From: Vibrio natriegens NBRC 15636 = ATCC 14048 = DSM 759 | GTDB lineage: Bacteria; Pseudomonadota; Gammaproteobacteria; Enterobacterales; Vibrionaceae | Length of the DNA stretch: 64,000 nucleotides | Direction of reading: 5' to 3' | Assembly: GCF_035621455.1 (NCBI RefSeq) | Contig: NZ_CP141823.1 | Span: 1,550,001-1,614,000 of the forward strand | Part shown: one piece after another, positions 50,207-58,538 of the stretch | Numbering within the stretch: the stretch's first letter is position 1 | Layout of the letters: each line of letters opens with the position of its first letter | The notes under the pieces: generated by a model | Databases searched by the model: none | What the model saw: the letters and a program-made list of their open reading frames with translations, nothing else | What the model was told of the DNA's origin: nothing | Translations under genes and position numbers: made by a program

Positions 50207-51062
50207 TTAATGGCAATTGTAGTGGGTGAGTAAACTTGGCAGTCAGATTATATGTTTTGCAATACCTCAGATAATCCATTAGATGCTAACTTAGCAAAGT
50301 CGCTGAATCAGTTTTGTCCAATTCTGAGTTACGATACTTCACAGCAGCATGTGATCACCAAGCGATTCTGTCGTACCTTAATTACCAAGCGACTTTGGCG
50401 TTCGCCTCTCACGTTTTGCCTCTTTAAACTCGTTCAAAATCTCCCTAAGTTGAATGGACAATGGGATTGAGCGACGCCTTTTGTGATTACCAAAGAATGT
50501 TAATTGCAGGAATAAAAAGCCTTCAGGTAGGTAATGAAAAACGTTAAAAACCGGAGATAGAAATATAGACGGCTAAAGTGTCTATACGAAATACGTTCAA
50601 TCTAAGTACGTTTATCGGCCATTCGAATCGCCCACAAGCGCAGACAGTTCAAATAAAAACCACAACAGTGTTTCGATGAAAAATAGTTAGGCGTAACAAT
50701 TTATGCCTCCAGACGAGGCGTTTTTCCGTCCTAATGGTCAATAAGGAGTATGAAATAGAGTTTGCTCCTTTCTCATTGGTACAGGTACTCAATGTAAACA
50801 CGAGCAACTTACGTCAGTATCGGTGGGTTTAATTTCTAGAGTTAGACTCACCGATTTTTAATTAAGGCTTCTACGCCGATTACGTCTTTATTAGCGTCTA
50901 TTCTTAGGCTACTGTCCCCTCGGAGCCTATATTCCACCCTCTCGTTGTCGCTCATTTTTCTTGGTTCAACATATTCCAATTCTGCTCATCGTTGTCTTAC
51001 TCCAGATGCAAACGCAATAGCGTTGATATTCTGAGCACACCCGCCATCAAAGGAGAATTTAC
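50207..51062. other. gene-free left part of the mobile element
   Basis: About 850 bp with no convincing ORF. It holds the second copy of the 40-bp dispersed repeat (50361-50400), a small terminator-like hairpin GCCTC/GAGGC followed by TTTTT (50705-50725), and a probable promoter before the small ORF at 51063. The left boundary of the element is likely in this stretch but is not marked by a visible direct repeat. Confidence 0.45.
50361..50400. repeat. dispersed 40-bp repeat, copy 2
   Basis: Nearly the same as 15367-15406, with five differences by eye. Within it the unit TACCAAGCGA also recurs. Possibly an insertion-sequence end or a Vibrio intergenic repeat. Confidence 0.5.
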
Positions 51063-51218
51063 ATGATGAAGAAATTATCGCTCACCTCAGGCTCGATATT
51101 CTCGCCAATTGGCAAGGCATCACAAGATATGCTTTCAGAGATCCTAAAGTCGAGAAAGAGGAGACAGCGATTAACCGATGCACTGATGTGCATCACCGCT
51201 TCGTCTAATTTAAGTTAA
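51063..51218 (+). CDS. small basic protein of the mobile element
   Basis: 51-residue ORF from ATGATGAAG with GGAG seven bases upstream. The product is basic in the middle (KSRKRRQRL), which would fit a small DNA- or RNA-binding protein. I do not recognise a family. Its last codons and stop lie in a 14-bp perfect hairpin (51198-51233), so translation and the hairpin would affect each other. It could be a leader peptide or a small regulator. Confidence 0.45.
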   Translation: MMKKLSLTSGSIFSPIGKASQDMLSEILKSRKRRQRLTDALMCITASSNLS

Positions 51219-51233
51219 GAAATTAGACGAAGC
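51198..51233 (+). repeat. 14-bp perfect hairpin across the stop codon of the small ORF
   Basis: GCTTCGTCTAATTT (51198-51211), an 8-base loop containing the stop codon, then AAATTAGACGAAGC (51220-51233). No T-run follows, so it is not a plain terminator. Confidence 0.6.
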
Positions 51234-51418
51234 CGCAAACTTTAACCCTGGCCAGGACTGGTAAGGGGTGCAGAACAAAACTTAAGGAAGTGAATGGAAG
51301 TTCAAGCGTTATTCGGTGATTGAGAGCGACAATAGGCGACATAAGTCTGGCGCTATTATCCCAATGCCCACTCAATACATAACGTCACTACGCACAAAAA
51401 ACACATAGCCCCCTGGTG

Positions 51419-51546
51419 GAGGATGCAATAAGCCCAAATGCAGCTGTCGACTGCGGCACCAGTCAGAACGAGGATGCAACACGCCCAACTGATCCACAAA
51501 AGGTGGAAAGCGTTCTATAAGTAAAGGTGAGGATGCAATAAGCCCA
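51419..51546 (+). repeat. three direct copies of an 18-nt repeat
   Basis: GAGGATGCAATAAGCCCA at 51419-51436, GAGGATGCAACACGCCCA at 51470-51487, and GAGGATGCAATAAGCCCA at 51529-51546. The gaps of 33 and 41 bases are unrelated to each other. Too few and too irregular for CRISPR. Could be binding sites for an element-encoded protein, or AGGAUG motifs of an RNA. Confidence 0.7.
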
Positions 51547-51778
51547 TGTTGACCTCTGGAAGAGGGAACACCTTGACTCCCACGACGTCATCATTTATCG
51601 AAACAGCCTGTGTGCTGCGCAATTGCTATGTACCAATCTATTAATCAATGACTTTGTGACTTTATTTCAATTGGTTACAAGTTTAATTAAAAATAAACAT
51701 TAACACTTTGTCTTAATTCCGCGCTTTGCGCTACTTCGTTGACGGATATGATCGTCATGTAGTGTGAATATAGGAATT

Positions 51779-51877
51779 ATGATGGTAACAAAAAGAAAAG
51801 TGTCAGACAGTGCCCAAAAAAGCAGACGAGTTTTTAGTCAAATTCTTTGGGGTGACCATGAACCGCGACACTAAAAA
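51779..51877 (+). CDS. short leader ORF before the 112-codon gene
   Basis: A 32-codon ORF with two in-frame ATGs (51779 and 51782) and AGGA just upstream. It reads MMVTKRKVSDSAQKSRR and so on, strongly basic, and its stop overlaps the next gene in another frame. It may serve only to couple translation to that gene. Existence as a protein is uncertain. Confidence 0.3.
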
Positions 51878-52148
51878 GCAAATTTTGGCGGTAATGGCGC
51901 CTTATCACAAGCGAGGGATCCCGTTTAGACGCAAACAAATTAAGCGCCTGATTGCGATACTCGATGACATCTTTATACATGAGCCGTATCTCGGCGAACG
52001 ACTACAGAAAGTCGGCAAGCGTCAAATCATTGGTTATTGGCAGCGCACCCGTTGTGAAACCGCGCAAGTGAGGGCAGAAAAGTACGCCATTTTAAAATTG
52101 TTTTTCGAAATGGCGCAGTTAACCGGGCGTGTTCCCAGACCCAAATGA
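51858..52148 (+). CDS. small basic protein of unknown function
   Basis: 96 residues from the ATG at 51858 (112 from a GTG at 51810). Rich in Lys and Arg (YHKRGIPFRRKQIKRLIAILDD ... RLQKVGKRQIIGYWQRTRCETAQ), with no cysteine pairs or membrane segment. The charge and predicted helices suggest nucleic-acid binding. It is the first sizeable gene of the mobile element and lies just after the three direct repeats, so it could bind them. I do not recognise the family. Confidence 0.55.
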   Translation: MNRDTKKQILAVMAPYHKRGIPFRRKQIKRLIAILDDIFIHEPYLGERLQKVGKRQIIGYWQRTRCETAQVRAEKYAILKLFFEMAQLTGRVPRPK

Positions 52149-52377
52149 TGGGTTTGGGATGTTGAGTGAATAAGGACCTTCTTCAAGTTGGAAAGCACAG
52201 CGAGAGTTGTCGCAATGACGTTATTTATCGGTTGGTTTTTCCTGGTGTGTCATTTTTATCATTAAATAGTGTTTTTAATGTTTTGTAAGTTGTTGAAATA
52301 TATGGTTTTGTGTTGACTTGTGGGAGAAGGCAAGCCTGATTTAATGGATAGTGAGTAATTCATATAAGGATATTGCT

Positions 52378-53115
52378 ATGACCATGTTTACATCACGTAC
52401 CATCAACTTCTTCAATTTAATGAAACGTCTGGGGCAGGTATTACTCCTGTTTGTTTTAGGCGCTTGCCTGTTAATGCTCAGTACATTGCTGGTTTCCGCT
52501 TCTGGCCAGTGGGGATGGCTGGCGTTTGGGATTTTGGTCGGTACTCTGCCGTTCCTCGGCTTTTATCTCGCCGGTTTTTTGCTTGCGCCAAAACGCTTTT
52601 ATCAGGCCAAAATGTGGAAAAATCAATCCTCATCGCTGCGTTGGGGCGTTGTCATTGTGTGCGCAGTGAGTAGTTATCTTTCAATGGGTGAGTTAAACAG
52701 CGTGGCTGATATTTCTGCTGTAGAACAACCCATGCCTCTGCTCGAACAGTTACTGATCACAGTCGGTGCTGTGATTTTGCTGACGGGTGTCTATATGCCG
52801 TTAAGAGCGATAACACTGTTCCGTTGTCTTGGAATGGGCAGGACAAACGCTATCGGTGAAGTCTTTGACGAACACAATAAAGACACGTATTCCTCGTTGG
52901 CGATACCGCCGCTGCCGGTGAGTATCATGATGTTAGTGATGATGTGTTACTCACTGACTGCTTTGAGTACTTCGAATGCACCAGAAGGGGCTAACTACCT
53001 GCTTTTCTTCCTGCTAGAAATTACCGCCGCTTTAGACATTGCGTACGTCTATCGAAACCGTACAAAGGGTGGCCCTCATTTTCACCTTAAAGACCCTCTA
53101 GCCCCACAGGCATGA
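52378..53115 (+). CDS. multi-pass membrane protein of the mobile element
   Basis: 245 residues with about five to six hydrophobic segments (VLLLFVLGACLLMLSTLLV, LAFGILVGTLPFLGFYLAG, WGVVIVCAVSSYLSM, LLITVGAVILLTGVYMPL, PVSIMMLVMMCYSLTAL, YLLFFLLEITAALDIAYVY). Start at 52378 after AAGGA. No family recognised. A decayed piece of a related gene (SASNAPEG motif) lies at 55532-55666, after the first recombinase. It probably forms an operon with the next two or three small membrane genes. Confidence 0.65.
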   Translation: MTMFTSRTINFFNLMKRLGQVLLLFVLGACLLMLSTLLVSASGQWGWLAFGILVGTLPFLGFYLAGFLLAPKRFYQAKMWKNQSSSLRWGVVIVCAVSSYLSMGELNSVADISAVEQPMPLLEQLLITVGAVILLTGVYMPLRAITLFRCLGMGRTNAIGEVFDEHNKDTYSSLAIPPLPVSIMMLVMMCYSLTALSTSNAPEGANYLLFFLLEITAALDIAYVYRNRTKGGPHFHLKDPLAPQA

Positions 53116-53196
53116 ACGCCTGAATAGTTTCTGAACTCGAGTGCGTGGACCGTTCCTCCTCGCACTCGTTAGCGTCTTAAAAAACAGGAGGACTCC

Positions 53197-53802
53197 TTGC
53201 TATTGATACTCTTTATAGGGCTAACTCTTTATTGCTTTCTCGTCGTTGCTAGTGTGTCGGAATGGTTGGCTATCTCACTCAGTGGCGTGCTGACGGTGCT
53301 GATTTCGCTTTTCATCATTGTGCCCAGTTTTAAGCTGTCATTTTTGCGAACTCTCCAGCAACTGGCTTGCAGTCGCCTTGTGCTGACAGGCATTAGTGCA
53401 TTTGTCATCACAACGTTTTTTTATGGGCAACTGACGCTCTTAGTCGAACTCAACCAACCTCTGCTAAAGGGGCTTCATCGTCCAGACTTTCCGGATTATT
53501 GGGCCGCCGCCAGGGCCTACGATACCTTTTTCGTTTGGGTTGGATTGTTCCTGGTCTTAACCATTTTGCTGGAAGAGTGGCGGGTGCTGTTTTCCCGCCC
53601 GCCAACGTTTAACTGGTACTACTTACAGGGTGTGTCGGTGACGTTGGCGTTTGCCGTTGTGGCGTGCGGTGAATACCTCGGGTTAACCACACAAGCCTGG
53701 TTGAGTGCGGTGGTCTCTTATGTCGTCATTGTTTTATTCCATATTGGCGGTTTTAGGTTTGAGCACAAGCAACCGAAACGAAACAAACGATGGCTGGTTT
53801 AA
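53197..53802 (+). CDS. multi-pass membrane protein of unknown function
   Basis: 201 residues starting with TTG at 53197, five bases after a strong CAGGAGG site. About five hydrophobic segments (LLILFIGLTLYCFLVVA, LSGVLTVLISLFIIVP, LTGISAFVITTFFYG, FFVWVGLFLVLTILL, VSVTLAFAVVACGEYL and VVSYVVIVLFHIGGF). Not recognised. Gene order and spacing indicate an operon with the membrane protein upstream. Confidence 0.6.
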   Translation: MLLILFIGLTLYCFLVVASVSEWLAISLSGVLTVLISLFIIVPSFKLSFLRTLQQLACSRLVLTGISAFVITTFFYGQLTLLVELNQPLLKGLHRPDFPDYWAAARAYDTFFVWVGLFLVLTILLEEWRVLFSRPPTFNWYYLQGVSVTLAFAVVACGEYLGLTTQAWLSAVVSYVVIVLFHIGGFRFEHKQPKRNKRWLV

Positions 53803-53832
53803 GCCGTTCGGTTTTTAACAAGAGGACAGAAT

Positions 53833-54090
53833 ATGACTACGGACAGAAAAGAGACAGAAGTGCAACCAATCAAGCCAGGCATCGAAATAATGGCGATTAC
53901 GATACTCACGATACTTACGGTTATTTTCCTGTTAGCAAATCACATATCTGAATCAACCTTTCAGGCTCGCTGCCGGGGTTATGAAGAGCAGGTTGAAAAG
54001 TCGCTGAAACAAACGATGGCCGGTGAGGATGAACTTCATTTAATCCAAACCAACTTCCAGCAATACAAAAAAGATTGCAGTGCGCATTAA
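53833..54090 (+). CDS. small single-pass membrane protein
   Basis: 85 residues with one hydrophobic segment near residues 18-36 (IMAITILTILTVIFLLANH), followed by a hydrophilic, likely coiled tail with two cysteines. AGAGGA precedes the ATG. It resembles in layout the small membrane proteins of phages or satellites, but there is no specific match. Confidence 0.55.
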   Translation: MTTDRKETEVQPIKPGIEIMAITILTILTVIFLLANHISESTFQARCRGYEEQVEKSLKQTMAGEDELHLIQTNFQQYKKDCSAH

Positions 54091-54129
54091 CAGGGTTTTC
54101 GGGCTGACACGACAGAAAAGGGAGTTCAC

Positions 54130-54363
54130 ATGACAGAAGAAGAGAAAGCGGAAGTGAAGAAACTCATCAACAAGCAAAACGAGGCTATAAACCAACGTAT
54201 TGAATCACAGGAAAGAAAACTCGATGCGCTACTTAACCGAGCACCATGGTGGCACTGCTTTTTTAACGAGACTCTTGATGTGATTTTGGCCACGCTCTGT
54301 AAAGGCATCATTTTGGGAATACTGGTGTTCTACCTGCTGATCAACCCAATTATTTCAGGTTAA
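54130..54363 (+). CDS. small membrane protein with coiled-coil N-terminus
   Basis: 77 residues: a charged, coiled-coil-like N-terminal half (EEKAEVKKLINKQNEAIN) and a C-terminal hydrophobic segment (LCKGIILGILVFYLLI). GGGAG lies six bases before the ATG. No family recognised. Confidence 0.55.
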   Translation: MTEEEKAEVKKLINKQNEAINQRIESQERKLDALLNRAPWWHCFFNETLDVILATLCKGIILGILVFYLLINPIISG

Positions 54364-54492
54364 AGACGTGGGCGATACGATATCCTCGTTCTGAGAGGTG
54401 ATGCCTGCGCTCATGTTGCTCCTAAATAGTGACTGAACACAATTGTGCGTTGTGTCGTTTGTCTTACTTCCTTCTCGAAAAAGGAGTAAGTC

Positions 54493-55506
54493 ATGAAAAA
54501 GAGCAACTACGTTGGTCATCTGGCAAAGGCCCCAAGAGACTTTAATAAGCCGAATTTCAATTTGGGGTCGAGAGACATGGTTAAAGCGCTCATTAATGCC
54601 AGTTTTGAAAATCAGGGCGGCATGGTCACTAACACTCACAGAGCCAGGTTACCGGCTTTGAAGCACTTTATCTCTTTCATCAAAACCAATACGCCTGTCA
54701 AACGGTTAAACGAGATAGAAAAGCAGCACGTGGTTAGCTTTGGTGAGTTCCTGAAAAACAACGCCGACGAAGAATTGTTATCTCCAGCAACCGCCCGCGA
54801 TTATCTTTCTCATGTCAATCGAGCACTTGCACAAGCGAGAGGGGATGAAGCGTGTGTAGTGAATGCGACACGGGATTTGGGTTTTACTCCAAAATCTGGC
54901 ATTGCCACCTTAGATGGCTCAGTCAAAGAGGAACTTCATGAAAAAGTGCTACCAAAGGTCACCCCTGAAGTCGGCTTTGTGATGCAATTGCAGCGTGCTT
55001 TTGGTGTCAGGTTCAGGGAAGGTGCGCTTTTAGATGCGTCTAGGGTTTTAGAAGAGCTACACAGAGGACGGGCACCGATGTTGCTACGTGGCACGAAAGG
55101 TGGTCAGTCAAGGCCGTTGCCTGTGGACTCGGAAGAAAAGTACCGGTTGCTGGTGAGAGTGGCGGCATTTCAGCAGTCCCTTGGGCAGGATTCACTTATC
55201 CCTTCCCACATGTCATTTAAAGCTTTTCAGAGCGACGCGTGGCGACAAACTAAACAAGCAGATACCTCTTACCTGAGTCACGGTGAACGTAAACACTTTG
55301 CTTGTGAGACGTACTATCAACTTATGAGCGTTCGGTGCCCGGTTCAGGCCAATGTGGCGCATGGAAAAAAACATCATCAGTACATTGCGAGTACGCTTAA
55401 CATCAGCGAAGCAGAAGCGAAACAACGTGATTATGAAGTGCGTATGCAAATCTCCAAGCTGCTTGGGCATCATCGAGTGAGTATCACTAACGCATACTTA
55501 GGATAA
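54493..55506 (+). CDS. tyrosine recombinase / integrase-domain protein (recombinase 1)
   Basis: 337 residues with an N-terminal SAM-like core-binding part and a C-terminal catalytic domain like the integrase-domain proteins of integrative elements. Likely catalytic residues: Arg in FGVRFREGALL, Lys in RGTKGGQSR, H-x-x-R in SHGERKHFACETYY, His in LLGHHRVS and Tyr in ITNAYLG near the end. AAGGAG precedes the ATG. It could drive excision or integration of the element, or resolve dimers. Confidence 0.82.
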   Translation: MKKSNYVGHLAKAPRDFNKPNFNLGSRDMVKALINASFENQGGMVTNTHRARLPALKHFISFIKTNTPVKRLNEIEKQHVVSFGEFLKNNADEELLSPATARDYLSHVNRALAQARGDEACVVNATRDLGFTPKSGIATLDGSVKEELHEKVLPKVTPEVGFVMQLQRAFGVRFREGALLDASRVLEELHRGRAPMLLRGTKGGQSRPLPVDSEEKYRLLVRVAAFQQSLGQDSLIPSHMSFKAFQSDAWRQTKQADTSYLSHGERKHFACETYYQLMSVRCPVQANVAHGKKHHQYIASTLNISEAEAKQRDYEVRMQISKLLGHHRVSITNAYLG

Positions 55507-55531
55507 AGCGTGAACGTGCATACCAGAGCAC

Positions 55532-55666
55532 AAACTCTGTCTGATTAATTTTGTTCTGGTCGCGATGAGTGCCTCAAACGCTCCCGAAGGAACCAGTTCT
55601 ACTATTTTGTATGTGTTGGACACTATTGCTACTCTGGACATGGTTCTAACTCTAAAAACAACATAA
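55532..55666 (+). pseudogene. decayed copy of the element's membrane protein gene
   Basis: In frame the DNA reads LINFVLVAMSASNAPEG and continues to VLDTIATLDMVLTL, then stops at 55664. The intact protein at 52378 ends with the parallel stretch YSLTALSTSNAPEG to LLEITAALDIAYVY. No start codon with a ribosome-binding site is present. So a second, related element or an internal duplication once stood here. Confidence 0.65.
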
Positions 55667-55857
55667 AGGAAGACGCAAACTTGTTAAGTGAAGACTCCAC
55701 GGCAAGGCTAGCGTGAAGCCCTTAATATTTACATATTGGATCGTAATTCGAGTCGCGTACTCGCCAGGTTTTTACAAAAAATCGGTGAATATCAACTCAT
55801 TGATGTTATGGATTGTATATGGCTTTATCATTTCGGGCTCAGATCTTCCTAATCATA
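55667..55857. other. gene-poor stretch between recombinase genes, with hairpin
   Basis: ATCTTCCTAAT (55843-55853) and ATTAGGAAGAT (55857-55867) form an 11-bp hairpin with a 3-base loop at the end of recombinase 2. A 60-codon ORF at 55713 is unsupported. Confidence 0.45.
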
Positions 55858-56976
55858 TTAGGAAGATAACGTCACTAAGCTGGGTAGCATACTAAATAAT
55901 TTTAAAGTAGATTTTAACTTGCCTATCAACGAAGTCGATTTAGGTTTGCTTTCACCAGATTTAAAGGGGGAAACATTTTGCACTTTAGAGTTTTTTGGCT
56001 GTGCTGAAGACAATGCTTCATTGAGCAAAGTTTGCATATTCTCACGACATTCTGGGAGCAAGTGAGCGTAATGTCTCTCTGTAACGGATGAATCGGCGTG
56101 CCCCATCATTTGAGAAATCAGTTTAACTGGAATACCTGCACTGATCGCAATGGACGCGAATGAGTGACGCAACTGTGAGGGACCACGATGCTCTAAACCA
56201 GCAGCGATAAGAAATTTCGTGAAAAATCGTTGGGCATAATCTTTACTGTCAGTGAAATATTTACCAGTGAGGTCATCAATGAAAACGGGCGTAAAAGCAT
56301 GAGTTGTTCTAGCTTTCTTACTATGATCTCGAATCATGATCTGTATATATTCGTTAGCTCCTGTTAGAGAGAACTGGGCATGCAAAACCTCTAGCGCTTT
56401 ATCGGTCAGAGGAATTATTCGAAATGACTGTTTAGTTTTAGGTCGCTTAAATTCTTTAAGAGTACAGACTCGACACACAGAAAGAGTTCGCTCTTTGAAG
56501 TTTATATCACTCCAACAGAGGCCAATTAATTCTTGGATCCTCAAGCCTGTTTCTTTGCCTAACAACGCAAGGTTTTTACCAGAAGGTTGCGTTGTTGACG
56601 TGCTCTCCATTTTGTCAAAGTCGGTTTTGGAAAATGGTTTTTGCTCTTCTAATTGGGTATCAGCTTTTAGCCCCTTGATCATTTTACTCATGTCTTTTTG
56701 AAAAACGTTATCGTTATATGCCATTTCTAGTAGCTTCCTTAATACTATCAGGCGATTAGAAATGGTTTTATTTGTGTATTGCTCTTGCCAGTTTGTGATG
56801 AGCTCGACAAGGTCGCTGTACACCATTTCTTCAAACTTGTAGTTCTCACTAATATCTTCGCAAATAGCTTTTAAGCAAGAGCGATAGCCAGCTGCTGTGG
56901 ATTTTGCGTATGTGTTATTGATGTAGCTTGTAATCAGGGGCTGGTACTTACTAAGCGCGTCTCTGAGGATCGACAT
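55858..56976 (-). CDS. tyrosine recombinase / integrase (recombinase 2)
   Basis: 372 residues from the ATG at 56976, with AAGGAG five bases upstream. N-terminal SAM-like domain, then the catalytic domain: Arg in ETGLRIQELIGL, Lys in RPKTKQSFR, SQLRHSFA (Arg kept, the preceding His of HxxR replaced by Ser), MMGHADSS and the nucleophile in ERHYAHLLPE. Transcribed away from recombinase 3 and the tRNA. Probably one of a pair working with recombinase 3 for integration at tRNA-Ser. Confidence 0.9.
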   Translation of the reverse strand: MSILRDALSKYQPLITSYINNTYAKSTAAGYRSCLKAICEDISENYKFEEMVYSDLVELITNWQEQYTNKTISNRLIVLRKLLEMAYNDNVFQKDMSKMIKGLKADTQLEEQKPFSKTDFDKMESTSTTQPSGKNLALLGKETGLRIQELIGLCWSDINFKERTLSVCRVCTLKEFKRPKTKQSFRIIPLTDKALEVLHAQFSLTGANEYIQIMIRDHSKKARTTHAFTPVFIDDLTGKYFTDSKDYAQRFFTKFLIAAGLEHRGPSQLRHSFASIAISAGIPVKLISQMMGHADSSVTERHYAHLLPECRENMQTLLNEALSSAQPKNSKVQNVSPFKSGESKPKSTSLIGKLKSTLKLFSMLPSLVTLSS

Positions 56977-57086
56977 ATTCACTCCTTTTGCAACAACACC
57001 GCGCTGTTGCTTTGGAGGGGTAAGCCCTATTCAGGCTTTGCAAAAACGTGTTTAGCCAAAAAAAAAACACAAGATAGTCGCCAGGT

Positions 57087-58367
57087 TTAAAGTGCTTGCT
57101 GGTCATCATCTATGCTGAACATTTCTACCACCGCTATTAAAGCGACGAGTGTCAGCTTTTTTCCATAACGGCCATAGGTCATGTTGGGGTTAGCATGACC
57201 GACCACTTCGGCAACTTGGTATTCTTCAACCCCCGTTTGTTTCAAGCAGTCGATAAAGGTGTGTCTAAAGCCATAGGCTGTTGGACGGTCATTGGGTTTC
57301 ATGTTGATTGACGTTTGGATTTTCCCAAATTGAGTTCGGTATTGCTTGGTCCAATCACAATCGTTCCCTCTTGGTTTCCAATCAAATAGATAGAGCTTAT
57401 TAACCTGGCGGCGATGACGTACATAGTCGATAAACCCCTTTTTGATCAGAACGGTAGGAATAGGGATAGTGCGCAACGAGTGCTGATTTTTGAGTTTCTG
57501 AGCCTCACCTTTATCGGTTATGTTGAGAACGAACATCCCCTTCTCAGTTTTAATGTCGTTAACAGTGAGTTGACAGGCTTCAGTTGGCCGCAGCCCCATG
57601 TAAATAAGTAACAGTGTTGTCCACTGAAGAGAGCAAGATGATGCTTTAAATAGGTTAGAGGCGAGTAGGGTTTTTACCTCCTCATTTGACCATCGTTCTC
57701 TTTGGTCTGAAGCGTATTTTTCTGACTTAAATGTCATTGACATTCCTTCAAATGGGTTCGTTTTTAAGTGTTGTTTGAGGTGTAACCATTTAACGAATTG
57801 CTTTGCTGCACTCCAATAATCCTTCTTTGTTTTTGAGCTCTTTCTCCACATATGTAAGTGGTCAGCAAACGCCATTAAGTCTGAAGAGGAGGCTTTCATA
57901 ATGCTTAGTTTTTTCTTTTTTAGATGATCAAGGAAGTAGCGCGTCCTTTGGTTTAATTGATGTACCGTAAGGTTGGTAATTCTCTGTTGTTGTTTAGAGG
58001 CGATGAAGTCCTGCTGCCACTTGTAGCCTTGGGCAAAGTTATTTCTTATCGCTTTTGGTTCGCTAGTTCCACTTTGAAAAATCGAGGGAGAGTAGTGCGT
58101 TCCCTCATCAGTAAACGAAGCTCGCAAGGCATTAACGGTGGAAACAATCTCTGAGCGCACTTTCTTGTGGCAATCCCTATCTGGATCAACCTTATCTAGG
58201 GACTCAAGAACTTTTATGATGATTGGTTGGCTTCGCCTAATCGCAATGGCGCGAATTTTGGTCTTGAGGCTGAACTTAAAATCGAATGGATAGCCGAGTT
58301 TGACTAAGGTCTTTGGGGTACAAAGTCTGACAAAGTAAACAGAGTAGCGGTTTTTGAATAGATACAT
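57087..58367 (-). CDS. tyrosine recombinase / integrase (recombinase 3)
   Basis: 426 residues from the ATG at 58367, chosen because AGGTGA lies five bases upstream; a TTG at 58397 would add ten residues. Catalytic features: Arg in YMGLRPTEACQL, Lys and Arg in KNQHSLRTIPI, YGFRHTFID (Arg kept, preceding His is Tyr), VVGHANPNM and Tyr in YGRYGKKL. It lies 80 bp from the 3' end of tRNA-Ser, the usual place of an integrase whose attachment site is that tRNA. Confidence 0.92.
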   Translation of the reverse strand: MYLFKNRYSVYFVRLCTPKTLVKLGYPFDFKFSLKTKIRAIAIRRSQPIIIKVLESLDKVDPDRDCHKKVRSEIVSTVNALRASFTDEGTHYSPSIFQSGTSEPKAIRNNFAQGYKWQQDFIASKQQQRITNLTVHQLNQRTRYFLDHLKKKKLSIMKASSSDLMAFADHLHMWRKSSKTKKDYWSAAKQFVKWLHLKQHLKTNPFEGMSMTFKSEKYASDQRERWSNEEVKTLLASNLFKASSCSLQWTTLLLIYMGLRPTEACQLTVNDIKTEKGMFVLNITDKGEAQKLKNQHSLRTIPIPTVLIKKGFIDYVRHRRQVNKLYLFDWKPRGNDCDWTKQYRTQFGKIQTSINMKPNDRPTAYGFRHTFIDCLKQTGVEEYQVAEVVGHANPNMTYGRYGKKLTLVALIAVVEMFSIDDDQQAL

Positions 58368-58419
58368 TGACTCACCTAATTGACTCACTGTAGCCAACCT
58401 AGGTGCCCTGAAACGAAAA

Positions 58420-58443
58420 AACCGCTGATAAATCAGCGGTTTA
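58420..58443 (-). terminator. terminator of tRNA-Ser
   Basis: AAACCGCTGAT (58422-58432 approx.) pairs with ATCAGCGGTTT. Read on the minus strand it follows the tRNA 3' end and is followed by a T-run. Confidence 0.8.
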
Positions 58444-58447
58444 AATG

Positions 58448-58538
58448 TGGCGGAGAGATAGGGATTTGAACCCTAGATACGCTATTAACGTATGCCGGTT
58501 TTCAAGACCGGTGCTTTCAACCACTCAGCCATCTCTCC
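58448..58538 (-). tRNA. tRNA-Ser (anticodon UGA)
   Basis: 91-nt class II tRNA on the minus strand with encoded CCA end (58450-58448). The acceptor GGAGAGA pairs with TCTCTCC, the anticodon loop CTTGAAA gives UGA, there is a long variable arm, and the T-arm contains GGGTTCAAATCCC. The 3' end faces the integrase genes and is the likely attachment site. Confidence 0.97.

Larger units (their letters stand above)
50900..58447. mobile_element. integrative element at tRNA-Ser(UGA)
   Basis: The region from about 50.9 kb to the tRNA holds three tyrosine recombinases, several small membrane or basic proteins without relatives in the core genome, direct repeats and a broken gene copy. The recombinase next to the tRNA 3' end indicates integration there. 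I found no second copy of the tRNA 3' end inside the window, so the left boundary is approximate and the element may be degenerate or a stack of two. Confidence 0.7.

Noticed and set aside
50252..50470. 72-codon ORF after the large hydrolase
   Set aside because: It spans the dispersed 40-bp repeat and has no ribosome-binding site or protein-like composition.
50680..50740. Integron attC-like site because of GTTAGGC
   Set aside because: The 7-mer is present but there is no paired core site or cassette structure around it.
51419..51546. CRISPR array
   Set aside because: Only three 18-nt repeats, unequal gaps of 33 and 41 bases, and no cas genes in the window.
55713..55895. 60-codon hydrophobic ORF between recombinase genes
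   Set aside because: No convincing ribosome-binding site, and it overlaps the end of recombinase 2 and its terminal hairpin.
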